Positions 41,930 through 52,100 of a DNA stretch of 64,000 bases are shown here, one piece after another; within the stretch, counting starts at the first letter, position 1, and every line of letters starts with the position of its first letter. Source of the DNA: Micromonospora zingiberis (GTDB taxonomy: Bacteria > Actinomycetota > Actinomycetes > Mycobacteriales > Micromonosporaceae). The stretch is taken from positions 211,110 through 275,109 of the forward strand of contig NZ_SJJR01000008.1 in the NCBI RefSeq assembly GCF_004331455.1, written 5' to 3'. A program made the position numbers and the translations under genes. A model generated the notes under the pieces. It was not told the origin of the DNA and did no database searches. It saw only the letters and a program-made list of their open reading frames with translations.

Positions 41930-42955
41930 GTGTCCGCTGCCACCCGCCGCCGCTCCGTCCTCGCCGCGTCCCGCCGAGCCGCTCGCCGCCGACGCTGGAC
42001 CCTGGCCACCGCCGCCGTCGTCGCGCTCGGCCTCATCGGCACGGTCGGCTGGGTCCTCATCCGGCCGGGCAGCAGCGCGGCGGGCTCGCAGCCGCCGCAG
42101 AGCGCGCTCGGCGCCGGCACCCGGATGGGGCCGGTCGAGCTGCTCACCGGTGACCTCGACCGGCTGCGCGAGTTCTACACCAAGGGAGTCGGGCTCAGCC
42201 CGATCAGCGTGGACGACCGTGAGGTCACGCTCGGCCGTGACGACGTACCGTTGCTGCGCCTCGTCCGGGCCGACGCGCCCGCCGACGACCCCCGGCAGGC
42301 CGGCCTGTACCACTCGGCGTTCCTCTTCCCCGACGAGCCGGCCCTGGCCCGCGCCCTGCTGGACACCGCGACCGCCGCTCCCGGCGCCTTCCAGGGCGCC
42401 TCCGACCACCGGGTCAGCCAGGCGTTCTACTTCGCCGACCCGGACGGCAACGGCGTCGAGCTGTACGTGGACCGGCCCCGCGACCAGTGGCGCTGGGAGA
42501 ACGGCCGGGTGGTCATGGGTAGCACCGCCATCGACCCGAACGCCTTCATCGACACCCACCTCGATCGCGGCGCCACCGGCCCCGCCACCGGACTGACGAT
42601 GGGCCACGTCCACCTGCGCGGCGGTGACCTCGCCCAGGCGGAGCGGTTCTACGCCGACGCGCTCGGATTCGCCGTGACCGCCCGTACCGACGGTGCCCTG
42701 TTCCTCGCCGCCGACGGCTACCACCACCATCTCGCCGTCAACGTCTGGTCGTCGGCGGGTGCCGGCGCACGACCCGACTCCCTCGGGCTGCGGACCGTCG
42801 CCGTGCACGTCGCCGGCCTCGGTGAACTCGACGCCCTGGAACAGCGGCTGACCTCGGCCGGCGTCGACTACCAACGCGCCGACGCCTCGATCGTCGTGCG
42901 TGACCCGTGGGGCACCCAGGTCGCGGTACGGGTGCCGACCCCGGGCGTCGCCTGA
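41930..42955 (+). CDS. membrane-anchored tandem VOC (CatE-like) protein
   Basis: A 341-residue protein. An Arg-rich N-terminus and one transmembrane helix (WTLATAAVVALGLIGTVGWVLI) precede two vicinal-oxygen-chelate modules like those of Bacillus CatE (catechol 2,3-dioxygenase). Candidate metal ligands are His in LYHSAFLFPDEPALARALLD, Glu in GNGVELYVDRP and His in MGHVHLRGGDLAQAERFYADALGF. Cytosolic CatE homologues lack the anchor, so this one probably faces the outside and may act on quinones or phenolics. Start GTG 41930 with AAGGA 9 nt upstream. Catalytic activity is not certain. Confidence 0.75.
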   Translation: MSAATRRRSVLAASRRAARRRRWTLATAAVVALGLIGTVGWVLIRPGSSAAGSQPPQSALGAGTRMGPVELLTGDLDRLREFYTKGVGLSPISVDDREVTLGRDDVPLLRLVRADAPADDPRQAGLYHSAFLFPDEPALARALLDTATAAPGAFQGASDHRVSQAFYFADPDGNGVELYVDRPRDQWRWENGRVVMGSTAIDPNAFIDTHLDRGATGPATGLTMGHVHLRGGDLAQAERFYADALGFAVTARTDGALFLAADGYHHHLAVNVWSSAGAGARPDSLGLRTVAVHVAGLGELDALEQRLTSAGVDYQRADASIVVRDPWGTQVAVRVPTPGVA

Positions 42956-42969
42956 TCGCCTGGTGCCGG

Positions 42970-44025
42970 TCAGCCGGTGCCGCGCGGCGGGGCGGTGGTC
43001 TCCTCGAGCGTGTGCGAGCAGGACAGCAGGATCTGCCGCTCGTGCTCGCCGGTGGGGTCGGCCAGCACGGCGGTCAACAGCCGGACGGCACGGCGGCCCA
43101 TCGCGTTGCGGGGCGTCCGCAGACAGGCCCATGAGCGCCCGGCGATCTCACCGCCCGGGTCGTCGACCAGCAGCACCACGGAGAGGTCGGCGGGGATGGT
43201 GAGCCCCCGTAGACCCGCCATCGCGGCGAGTACCCGCAGCAGGCTGACCGACTCGACCAGGATGCTGGTGGTGCCGGCGGCGAGGGCCGCGTCGAGCCAC
43301 TGGGCGCTCAACTCCTCGGCGCGGTCGAACGCGGGCACCGGCACGGCCAGCCCGAACCGGTCCAGTGCCGCCGCGAAGCCCTCCCAGCGGTCGGTCTGCG
43401 GCTCGTAGCGCACCGTCTCGCCGAGGTAGGCGAAGGTGCGGTGTCCCATGGCGACCAGGTCGTCCACGATCCGGCCGGTGGCGGCCCGGTAGTCGCCACC
43501 CACGTAGCAGATCTCCGCGCCGGGCACCTCCCGATGCCCTATGTAGACGAACGGATGGCCGTCCGCCGCGAGCCGGGCCAGGTCGTCGCGGTGGGCGTGG
43601 TGGCCGAGCAGGAGACTGCCGGCGGCCTGGCGCAGCCCGTTCACCCCGCCCCGGTAGATCCGCCGGACGCCCGCCTCGTCCTGTGCCGCGGTGAACAGCA
43701 CCAGGTTGCACCCGTCGGTCGCGGCCTGCTCCTCGATGCCCTGGAGAAACTCGAAGTAGTAGTCGCGGGCGCTGGTCGGGAAGATCGGCTCGAAGGTGTG
43801 CACACCGAGCAGCAGCGGCATCTGCCGGCCGCTGCTGGCGGCGCGCTGCGGTGTGCTGGGCGTGTAGCGCAACCGGCGGGCCGCGCTGAGCACCCGGCGC
43901 TGGGTCTCCGCCGAGATCCGGCCGAGGTCACCTGCCCCGTTGAGCACCATGGACACGGTCGACTGGGACACTCCCGCCTCACGGGCGATGTCCGCCTGGC
44001 GCGACCCGCTGCGTGGCTTCGTCAC
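42970..44025 (-). CDS. LacI family transcriptional regulator
   Basis: A 351-residue repressor. The LacI helix-turn-helix (ADIAREAGVSQSTVSMVLNG, residues about 10-30) and hinge (LRYTPSTPQRAAS) are followed by a periplasmic-binding-protein-like effector domain. The GTG start at 44025 with GGAGG lies only 13 nt after the stop of the upstream FAD oxidoreductase gene, so both are in one operon. Likely targets are the divergent promoter at 45590-45858 and possibly the GH43 operator at 39399. It should sense the sugar or breakdown product handled by the neighbouring flavoprotein/ABC system. Confidence 0.86.
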   Translation of the reverse strand: MTKPRSGSRQADIAREAGVSQSTVSMVLNGAGDLGRISAETQRRVLSAARRLRYTPSTPQRAASSGRQMPLLLGVHTFEPIFPTSARDYYFEFLQGIEEQAATDGCNLVLFTAAQDEAGVRRIYRGGVNGLRQAAGSLLLGHHAHRDDLARLAADGHPFVYIGHREVPGAEICYVGGDYRAATGRIVDDLVAMGHRTFAYLGETVRYEPQTDRWEGFAAALDRFGLAVPVPAFDRAEELSAQWLDAALAAGTTSILVESVSLLRVLAAMAGLRGLTIPADLSVVLLVDDPGGEIAGRSWACLRTPRNAMGRRAVRLLTAVLADPTGEHERQILLSCSHTLEETTAPPRGTG

Positions 44026-44038
44026 GCGTCATCCTCCT

Positions 44039-45589
44039 TCATTGCGACAGCGGCCAGGTCAGGATCGCACCCGCCCGGAGTAGCTCCTTGCGCAGCGACT
44101 CGTACTCGACGTCCTGCACCGCCACCTTGTCCGCGACCGCCTGGGCGGCGGCGGCACCCACCGCCTCACCCACCATCATGAACACCGGTTCCATCCGGAC
44201 CGACGCGTACGCCACGTGCGAGGCGGAGATCGCCGCGGCGACGAGCAGGTTCGCGCACTCCGCGGCGCGCGGCACCACCGACCGGTACGGCACGGCCATC
44301 GGTATCGCCAGCGGGTGCTGCACGTTGCCCTCGTTGCGGGGATGCCCGTCGACCAGGACCCGCTTGGCGTTGTGCGAGTCCATCACGTACGACGCCAGCG
44401 CGATCGGATCCTCGGCGCGTACCCGTCCGGTGCCGTTGTGTTGGGTGATCACGTAGTCGGAGACCATCCGGCGGGCCTCGCGGATGTAGAGCTGGTGCGG
44501 CCAGTGGGAGGTGTCGGTGAACTCGCCCGGCGCCAGGCCGTAGGCGGCGGTGGCGTCGCGCACCGCCGCCGGCAGTCGGGGGTCGTTGGCCAGGAAGTAC
44601 AGCAGGCCCGCCTGGTAACGCACGTGGTCCTGGAAGATTTCCTCGCGGCGGGCGTGGTCGGCCTCCGGCCACTCGTAGTTCGCCCCGATGTGGTCGGAGG
44701 AGAAGGCGCCGTGGTTGTTCATGTCGAACACGTCGCCGCGTACCCGGGTGGTGCGTCCGTACAGCTCGAAGATGCCGGCCTCGACGTAGCGGCGCAGCAG
44801 TTCGTACCGGTCGGGGTCGTAGCCGTCGGGTCGGGGGAACGGAATCCGGCGCGGTGACGTCGTGACGTGCAGCCGGAAGTTGTACGCCTGCACCCGCCGG
44901 TCGCCGTCGCCGACCGCACCGTACGGGTCGGCGGAGATGCCGGGCAGCAGCCCGCTGGCCGGTTGCCCCGGCACGAGGTACGGGTCGACCGGGCGCTCGA
45001 ACTGGTGGTTGAGGCTGTGCTGCACCCCGGCGAGCGACTCGCCGTAGGTGCGCGACGCCTCCCGACCCACCGTGTAGCTGACCCCGGCGGCGGCCATCAG
45101 GTCGCCCTCGTAGGAGGCGTCGACGTAGACCGGGGCCCGGTAGTGGTGACCGTCGTCGGTGCTCAGCTCGACGATGCGGCCGGACTCCCGGCGTACCGAC
45201 GTCAGCCGCTGCCGGCGGTGCACCCGGACGCCGGCCGCGGCCAGCCAACTGTCGAGGATCTCCTCGGCGACGTGCGCCTCGACGTCCCAGTGCGGCGCGG
45301 GCGCCCGGTAGACGGCGGCCACCTGGTCGTAGAAGCGGCGGGCGAGTCCGCCCACGGTGGCGGCCCGGCCCACGTCGGTGGTGCCGAGCCCGGCGGCGCT
45401 CATGCCGCCGAGGTGGTCGCCGAAGGCGAGCAGCACCACCGCCAGTCCGCTCTGGGCGGCCCGGACGGCGGCGGTCACCCCGCCGGAGGTCGCGCCGTAG
45501 ACGACGACGTCCGCGTGCACCTCCTGCGCCCGGCTGGCCGGGGCGGGCAGGTAGTGGTGCAGGCCGGGGAGCGCGGGTGTTGTCGTCAT
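44039..45589 (-). CDS. FAD-dependent oxidoreductase (FAD_oxidored type), copy 1
   Basis: A 516-residue flavoprotein. The Rossmann start is VVVYGATSGGVTAAVRAAQSG (GxxxGG, ADP-binding), followed by LLAFGDHLGGMSAAGLGTTD. The family-typical YVDASYEGDLMAAAGVSYTVGREA and the C-terminal VAAAISASHVAYASVRMEPVFMMVGEAVG are also present. It belongs to PF12831, whose members are often encoded beside glycoside hydrolases but rarely characterised. The ATG at 45589 is chosen over an upstream in-frame ATG (45607). It is co-transcribed with the LacI gene and divergent from two paralogues (45859, 47584). No signal peptide is seen, so it is cytoplasmic. Confidence 0.82.
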   Translation of the reverse strand: MTTTPALPGLHHYLPAPASRAQEVHADVVVYGATSGGVTAAVRAAQSGLAVVLLAFGDHLGGMSAAGLGTTDVGRAATVGGLARRFYDQVAAVYRAPAPHWDVEAHVAEEILDSWLAAAGVRVHRRQRLTSVRRESGRIVELSTDDGHHYRAPVYVDASYEGDLMAAAGVSYTVGREASRTYGESLAGVQHSLNHQFERPVDPYLVPGQPASGLLPGISADPYGAVGDGDRRVQAYNFRLHVTTSPRRIPFPRPDGYDPDRYELLRRYVEAGIFELYGRTTRVRGDVFDMNNHGAFSSDHIGANYEWPEADHARREEIFQDHVRYQAGLLYFLANDPRLPAAVRDATAAYGLAPGEFTDTSHWPHQLYIREARRMVSDYVITQHNGTGRVRAEDPIALASYVMDSHNAKRVLVDGHPRNEGNVQHPLAIPMAVPYRSVVPRAAECANLLVAAAISASHVAYASVRMEPVFMMVGEAVGAAAAQAVADKVAVQDVEYESLRKELLRAGAILTWPLSQ

Positions 45590-45634
45590 GGGTTCTGGTT
45601 CTAGCATCGGCAGAGTCGGCTGTACAGACGCTGA

Positions 45635-45646
45635 TATTTGCTAATA
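45635..45646. promoter_or_regulatory. near-palindrome TATTTGCTAATA
   Basis: Near-palindrome with a GCTAA half-site, 46 nt upstream of the minus-strand FAD oxidoreductase start. It resembles LacI operators and is AT-rich in a GC-rich genome. Confidence 0.5.
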
Positions 45647-45746
45647 CGAGACGGAGCGGCATTCACCCTGAAGATTGGGCTGAACGATGTCTTGACATCT
45701 CACGGACGGCGGGATGTAACGTAGCCGCAATCCAAAACCGAGCGGC

Positions 45747-45768
45747 AATCGCAAATATATTAGCGATT
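45747..45768. promoter_or_regulatory. inverted repeat AATCGC-N10-GCGATT
   Basis: 6-bp arms at 45747-45752 and 45763-45768 flank AAATATATTA, which contains a TATATT -10-like box and a TTAGCGATTAG LacI-type half-site. It is probably the operator/promoter of the plus-strand FAD oxidoreductase operon starting at 45859. Confidence 0.55.
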
Positions 45769-45858
45769 AGCTGAGTGATGGGCGGCGATAAGAGTGCAGA
45801 GCACCTACCCGAGGCGACCAGACGGCCGGACCGACCAGCGGCAGATCGGGGGCGACCG

Positions 45859-47562
45859 GTGAGCGCGACGACAACCGCCGGCCGCGAGCTGGCCACCGAC
45901 CTGCTGGTCGTCGGCGGTGGACTGGGCGGCGTCGCCGCCGCGTTGACCGCCGCCCGGCTCGGCCGGCGGGTCGTCCTCACCGAGGAGACCAACTGGCTGG
46001 GTGGGCAGCTCACCGCCCAGGCGGTGCCCTCCGACGAGCATCCCTGGATCGAGACGGCACACATCTCGCCCGGATACCGCGAGCTGCGCACCCGGATCCG
46101 CGACTACTACCGGCGCAACTACCCACTGCGCGACGCCGCAGCCGCGGACCCCACGCTCAACCCCGGCCTGGGCAACGTGAGCCGGCTCTGCCACGAGCCC
46201 CGGGTCGGCGTGGCGGTCCTCGACGAGATGCTGGCCCGCTACGTCTCGGCCGGTCGGGTCACCGTCCTGCACCACCACGTCCCGGTCGCCGCGACCACCG
46301 ACGGCGATCGGATCACCGCGGTGACCCTGGAGAACCGGCGCACCGGCGACCTGCTCACCGTCACCGCCGCCCTGGTCGCCGACGCCACCGAACTCGGGGA
46401 CCTGCTGGACCTGGCCGGCGTCGAGCACGTGGTCGGCGCCGAGTCGCAGGACGAGACCGGTGAACGCTACGCCGCGCCCGTCGCCGACCCGACCGACCAG
46501 CAGGCCGTCACCTGGTGCTTCCCACTGGAGTACCGGCCCGGTGAGGAACACGTGGTCGACCGGCCGGCGTCGTACGAGCACTGGAAGACCCACGTCGACC
46601 CGTTCTGGCCCGGACCGCAGCTGTCCTGGGAGAAGATCGACATCCACACGATGAAGGGCCGGGTCAACCGGATCTTCGAGGGCGACATGGACGCCGTCCG
46701 CCTGCCCGACCTCTGGCACTTCCGTCGCATCCGGGCCCGTAGCCAGTACGACCCGGCGCTGATCGACACCGACATCACCCTGGTCAACTGGCCCAACATC
46801 GACTACTGGGAAGCACCCCTGGTCGGGCCCGGTGTGGACGCGGCGGACCGGCAGCGGGCGCTGCAACGCTGCAAGGAACTCTCGCTGTCCTATCTGCACT
46901 GGATGCAGACCGAGGCGCCCCGCCCCGACGGCGGGCACGGCTACCCCGGCCTGCGGCTGCGACCCGACCTGACCGACACCGACGACGGCCTGGCCAAGAT
47001 GGTCTACGTCCGCGAGTCCCGCCGGATCCGGGCCCGGTTCACCGTGCTGGAACACCACGTGGCGGTCACCGACCGGCCGGAGGGCGCCGGCTCGGAGGTC
47101 TTCGCCGACGCCGTCGGCATCGGCCACTACAACATCGACCTGCACCCGAGCACCGCCGGCATCAACTACGTGAACCTGGAGTGCTACCCGTTCCAGATCC
47201 CGCTCGGCGCGCTGATCCCGATCCGGGTGCGCAACCTGCTGCCGGCCAACAAGAACATCGGCACCACCCACATCACCAACGGCTGCTACCGGCTGCACCC
47301 GGTCGAATGGAGCATCGGCGAGGCTGTCGGCGCGCTCGCCGCGTACTGCCTGACCGGCGGGCACGAGCCGGCGGCCGTGGCCGAATCCAGCGCGCTGACC
47401 GGTGACTTCCAGCGGCTGCTCGGCGACACCCTCGGCATCCCGATCGCCTGGCCGGACGACATCCGCCGGACCCGGCCGTCGCAGGCCGCCAAGGGCCCCA
47501 CGCCGGTACTCGCGCCGCCCCTGCCGCGCACCCCTCGCCCGCAGCCCGCCCAGTCCGCCTGA
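45859..47562 (+). CDS. FAD-dependent oxidoreductase (FAD_oxidored type), copy 2
   Basis: A 567-residue flavoprotein with an ADP-binding LLVVGGGLGGVAAALTAARLG and VVLTEETNWLGGQLTAQ, and a family-typical C-terminus (GALIPIRVRNLLPANKNIGTTHITNGCYRLHPVEWSIGEAVGALAAYCL). It is the most divergent of the three copies; it carries a WLGGQLTAQ motif where the others have GGMSAAG or GGIVAGG. The last about 40 residues are Pro-rich and disordered. I chose GTG 45859 with GGGGGCGACC upstream; an in-frame ATG at 45775 would place unlikely residues first. It is the first gene of the plus-strand operon. Confidence 0.8.
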   Translation: MSATTTAGRELATDLLVVGGGLGGVAAALTAARLGRRVVLTEETNWLGGQLTAQAVPSDEHPWIETAHISPGYRELRTRIRDYYRRNYPLRDAAAADPTLNPGLGNVSRLCHEPRVGVAVLDEMLARYVSAGRVTVLHHHVPVAATTDGDRITAVTLENRRTGDLLTVTAALVADATELGDLLDLAGVEHVVGAESQDETGERYAAPVADPTDQQAVTWCFPLEYRPGEEHVVDRPASYEHWKTHVDPFWPGPQLSWEKIDIHTMKGRVNRIFEGDMDAVRLPDLWHFRRIRARSQYDPALIDTDITLVNWPNIDYWEAPLVGPGVDAADRQRALQRCKELSLSYLHWMQTEAPRPDGGHGYPGLRLRPDLTDTDDGLAKMVYVRESRRIRARFTVLEHHVAVTDRPEGAGSEVFADAVGIGHYNIDLHPSTAGINYVNLECYPFQIPLGALIPIRVRNLLPANKNIGTTHITNGCYRLHPVEWSIGEAVGALAAYCLTGGHEPAAVAESSALTGDFQRLLGDTLGIPIAWPDDIRRTRPSQAAKGPTPVLAPPLPRTPRPQPAQSA

Positions 47563-47583
47563 CCAGCAGAAGAGGAACGACCG

Positions 47584-49125
47584 ATGGACGCACCGCATCC
47601 CGGACCGGAGGCCAACGCCCCCGGTGATCCCGACGTGGTCATCTACGGCGCGACGCTCGCCGGCATCATGGCCGCGCTGCGGCTACGGCTGCGCGGGCTG
47701 ACCAGCCTCATCCTCGAACCGACCGGCCACGTCGGCGGGATCGTCGCCGGTGGCCTGGTCAAGACCGACGCGCCCAACGTCGACGAGGCCCACGCCGGGC
47801 TGACCCGCAGCCGCTACTTCGCCGGCATCGGCGCCGAGTACGGCACCGACGACGCGCAGTACCTCTTCGAACCCAAGGTGGCGCAACGGGTCGCCCAGCG
47901 GCTGATCACCGAGGCGAACGCCACCGTCCAACTGCACCAACGTATCCACGGCCCACAGGACGTCGAGGTCACCGGCCGGCGGATCACCGGCGTACGCACC
48001 GCCGACGGCTGGCGACGGGCGCGGTTCTTCATCGACGCGTCGTACGAGGGTGACCTGATGGCCGCCGCCGGCGTGCCGTACGTGGTGGGCCGCGAGCCGG
48101 CCAGCCGCTACGACGAGCCGTACGCCGGGTTCCAACCGGTGCAGGCGTACCGGCGCGGGCCGTTCCGCCCCAACACCCTCTATCCGGTCGGCCCGGCACC
48201 GCGCAGCGCCGCCGGTGAGGGCGACGACAAGACGCAGGCGTACAACTTCCGCGGTGTGCTGACCCGCGACGCCGACCGGCTGCCCTTCCCCAAGCCCGAG
48301 GACTACGACCCGAAGCGCTACCTCTACCTGCGGCAGCTGCTGGAACACCGGGGCATCCCGGGACTGTCGTCGATCGTCACGCACACCGCGCTGCTGCCGA
48401 ACGGCAAGTACCAGACCAACCAGGCACTGTTCATCGGCTTCGACCTGCCGGGCGCCTCCTGGGACTACCCGGACGGCAGCTGGCGGCGGCGGGAAGAGAT
48501 CATCGCCGAGCAGGCCCGCTGGCACCAGGGCATGCTCTACTTCCTCGCCAACGACCCGTCGCTGCCGGAGACGTTCCGCGCCGACGCCCGCACCTTCGGC
48601 CTGCCCACCGACGAGTTCCTGGACAGCCCGCACGGGCCGGGCTTCCCGCACGCGCTCTACATCCGCGAGGCCCGGCGGCTGCTCGGCGCCACCGTGCTGA
48701 CCCAGCACCACCTGCTCAAACCCAACAACACCACGGCCACCCCGGTCTGCTGCTGGAAGTACGGCATGGACAGCCACGTGGTGCAGTACTACGCCGAGGG
48801 CGGCGACACCATCGTCGGCGAGGGCACCCTCAGCGGCACCGAACACAATCCGCCGGTCGACCTCTACCAGATCCCCGCCGAGTGCCTCTTTCCCGCCGCC
48901 GGCGGCATCGAGAACCTCACCGTCGGGATCTGTTTCTCCGCCAGCCACGTCGGCTATTCGTCGCCCCGGATGGAGCCCAACTACGGGATGCTCGGCGAGG
49001 CGTGCGGCGAACTCGCCGCCCAGACGATCCGTACCGGCCGGCCGGTGCAGGAGTACCGGTACGCCGAACTCGCCGCCGCCCTCACCGAACACGGCAGCGT
49101 GCTCGACCTGCCCGGGCTGCGGTAG
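47584..49125 (+). CDS. FAD-dependent oxidoreductase (FAD_oxidored type), copy 3
   Basis: A 513-residue flavoprotein closest to copy 1. They share VVIYGATLAGIMAALRLRLRG, HVGGIVAGGLVKTD, FIDASYEGDLMAAAGVPYVVGREP, ENLTVGICFSASHVGYSSPRMEPNYGMLGEACG, and the internal RREEIIAEQARWHQGMLYFLANDPSLP. GAGGAACGACCG precedes the ATG, 21 nt after copy 2. Its stop is directly followed by the GTG of the GH38-like gene. Substrate unknown; flavin-dependent oxidation of a sugar, cyclitol or glycoside ring is the simplest reading from context. Confidence 0.8.
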   Translation: MDAPHPGPEANAPGDPDVVIYGATLAGIMAALRLRLRGLTSLILEPTGHVGGIVAGGLVKTDAPNVDEAHAGLTRSRYFAGIGAEYGTDDAQYLFEPKVAQRVAQRLITEANATVQLHQRIHGPQDVEVTGRRITGVRTADGWRRARFFIDASYEGDLMAAAGVPYVVGREPASRYDEPYAGFQPVQAYRRGPFRPNTLYPVGPAPRSAAGEGDDKTQAYNFRGVLTRDADRLPFPKPEDYDPKRYLYLRQLLEHRGIPGLSSIVTHTALLPNGKYQTNQALFIGFDLPGASWDYPDGSWRRREEIIAEQARWHQGMLYFLANDPSLPETFRADARTFGLPTDEFLDSPHGPGFPHALYIREARRLLGATVLTQHHLLKPNNTTATPVCCWKYGMDSHVVQYYAEGGDTIVGEGTLSGTEHNPPVDLYQIPAECLFPAAGGIENLTVGICFSASHVGYSSPRMEPNYGMLGEACGELAAQTIRTGRPVQEYRYAELAAALTEHGSVLDLPGLR

Positions 49126-52100
49126 GTGACCGCCGTGGCCGCACCGATCCTGGCGCCGACCGTGCTCACCCTCGCCGTACCCGGGGTGGACCTGCCCGCC
49201 TTCCAGCCGGGTCCGCTCAACGCGGGCACCGGCTGGCAACCCCACCGGGTCGCGCTACCGGTCCACGTCCCACCCGGCGTGAACCCGACCGGCGGGTGGC
49301 TGCTGCGGCTGGAGTTCGCCGCCGGCCACGGCCCCTGCCCCGACCTGGAGATCGAGGTCGACGGCATCCACCGAGGGCTGTTCCATCCCCGGGTACGCCG
49401 CGACGACCGCGCCGAGACGTACCGACACGGGCCGATCGCCGGCGACGTCACCCTCGACGTGCCGCTGCCGGCGGCCTGGCTCGCACCCGGCGAGCACACC
49501 ATCACCGTCACCACCACCCTCGACACGGCGGCGGCCACCGGCCCGGTGCCGGTACCCGGCGACGAACCGCGCCGGCACCGGGAACAGTTCGGCAACCACT
49601 TCGGCAGCGGCATCACCTGGCACCGCCTCACCCTGCGCCCCGCCGCCGAGACCGCACCGGCGCACCCGGCCGCCGAGCTGGTCGCCACCCCGCTGTTCGT
49701 GGCCCACCCCGACGGGCTGCACGAACTGCTGGAACTGACCGTCTCCGTGCCGGCGGGCACCGCCTGGCCGGACACGGCCGAGGTGCTCCTCGACGGCCGG
49801 GTCCACCGGTTCGACCTGCGCCGCCCCGAGCGGCACTTCGGGCAGGTACGGGTGCGGTTCCCGGTGCCCGAACCGGCCACCGGCACGCTCGCCGAGATCC
49901 GCCTCGACGCCGCCACCGTCGGCACCGTCGAACTGCACCCCGCACGCAAGTGGACCCTGCACCTGATTCCGCACGTGCACCTGGACGTCGGCTACACCGA
50001 CACCCAGGGCAAGGTGCAGGAGTTGCACAGCCGCAACCTGGACCGGGCCCTGGCGCAACTCGACCGCGACCCCGACTTCGCCTTCTCCGTCGACGGCTCG
50101 CTGGTGGTGGGGGAGTACCTGGCCACCCGGTCGACCGACCGGGCGCAGCGGGTGCTCGCCGCACTGCGCTCCGGACGCCTCGCGGTCAACGTCTTCCACA
50201 GCCTCTTCCTGTCCGGCGTGGTCAGCCTGGAGGAAACCTACCGGGCCGCCTACCTGGCCGCCCGACTCCGCGACGAGTACGACGTCCCGGTCGACTACGC
50301 CAACCTGACCGACGTGCCGTCCTACAGTTCGGCCCTGCCGTCGATCCTGCGTGCGCTCGGCATCGAGGCGTTCGTCGGCATCGAGAACCACCACCGGGGC
50401 GGCAACGCCGACAGCGACACGCAGCACCTGGCCAGCCCGGTGATGTGGGAGGGCATCGGCGGAGACCGGATCCTCACCCACTTCTCCGACCAGTACTCCC
50501 AACTGCGCTTCATGGTCGGTGATCCGCAGACCATCGCCGGTGGTGCGCACGCCTTCTGCCGGCTGCTGGCCCGCTACGACCGGCCCGACTACCTGCCCAC
50601 CGACCTCGCGGTGATCGGCACCCACGCCGACAACGAGGACCTGGCCGACGGCGACGCCGGCTTCGCGGCCCGGTGGAACGCGGTCTACGCGTACCCCCGG
50701 ATCCGGGTCTCCACCATGGCCGACTACCTGGCCGCGATCCGCCCGCTCGCCGACCGGCTGCCGGTCTGGCGCGGCGACGGCGGCAGCTACTGGGAGGACG
50801 GCGTCGGCACCGGCGCCACGGTCACCGCCGAGCACCGACAGGCACAGGCCGCGCTGCCGGCCGCCGAAGGGCTCGCCGCACTGATCGCCCACCTCGACCC
50901 GCGCTACCGGCCCAACCGGACTGCCCTGGACACCGCCTGGGAGGGGGCGCTGTTCGGCAGCGAACACACCTGGACCTGGGCGCACGGCACCGCCCACCCG
51001 CACGGCGAGCAGGTGCACGACCAGCTCGACTGGAAACGGCACCAGGTGCACACCGCGTTGCGGATCGCCCGGGACGAGACCCGCCGCTCGCTCAGCCAGC
51101 TCGGCGAACTCGTGCACACCGTGGGCCCGACCCTGCTGGTGCACAACCCGCTGGCCTGGCGCCGCGACATCGAGATCGAGGTCGAGGCGCTGCGCGACAC
51201 CCCGTTCGAGTACGACGGCGAGCCACTGTCCGCCGAGGTGCTGGCCGAGTGCAACGGGCTGCGGACGGTCCGGATCACCGTGCCGGACGTCCCCGGCTTC
51301 GGCTACCGGGCGCTGCCGGTCGGCGCCGGCCGTACCCTCGCCCCGGGCGCCGAGGACGGCGCCGCCACCGGCGGCGCCGCCCGCGACGACCAGGACTGGC
51401 AGCCCGTACCGCACACCCTGGAGTGCGCCCGCTGGCAGGTCACCCTCGACCCCGCCACCGGCGCGGTACGCGGACTGCGGCACCGGGCGACCGGGCGGGA
51501 GCTACTCGACCCGCAGGCACCCTGGCGGCTCGGTGCCGTGCTGCACGTGGTCAACGGTCCCGACTCGCTCACCCGGGGCGACGGGACCGAGCACCCGCAC
51601 ACCGGCGTGCCCCACGAGCATCCGCCCGCCCCGCGCAGCAGCCTGCTGGGCCGGCGCCTCGGCCCGGCCGACGGCCAGGTCGAGGTGGACCTGCCCGAAC
51701 TGACCGTCGTCGCGGCCCAGATGCGCCCGGTCGGCGTACGCCGCAGCTACGATGGGTGGCGGCTGCGTGTCGTCGGCACCGCACCCAGCCTGCCGCAGGT
51801 CGAGGTCGACATCCTGCTGCGTGACCACACCGACCGCGTCGACGTGCGGGTGCACCTGGTGAAGGAACGGGTGCTGGCCAAGGAATCCGTGTACGTGGCG
51901 TTCCCGTTCGCCGCCGAGCAGCCGACCGTGCGCTACGACCGGCAGCAGGGCTGGGTGGACCCGGCGACCGACCACACCCCCGGCGCCTGCCACGACTGGT
52001 TCACCACCCAGCACGGCGTGGTGATCTCCGCCGGACCCGGCGGCCCGGCCGTCGCCTGGACCTCGGCCGACGCGCCCCTGTTCACCGCCGGTGACATCGT

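Noticed and set aside
45859..49125. A split or frameshifted single flavoprotein gene
   Set aside because: Both frames are full-length, each with its own ADP-binding N-terminus and C-terminal FAD motif; they are separate paralogues.
49255..51483. Long open frame on the minus strand opposite the GH38-like gene
   Set aside because: It is rich in Gly, Val, Asp and Arg without motifs, has no ribosome site, and mirrors the GC-biased codons of the convincing plus-strand gene; an antisense shadow.
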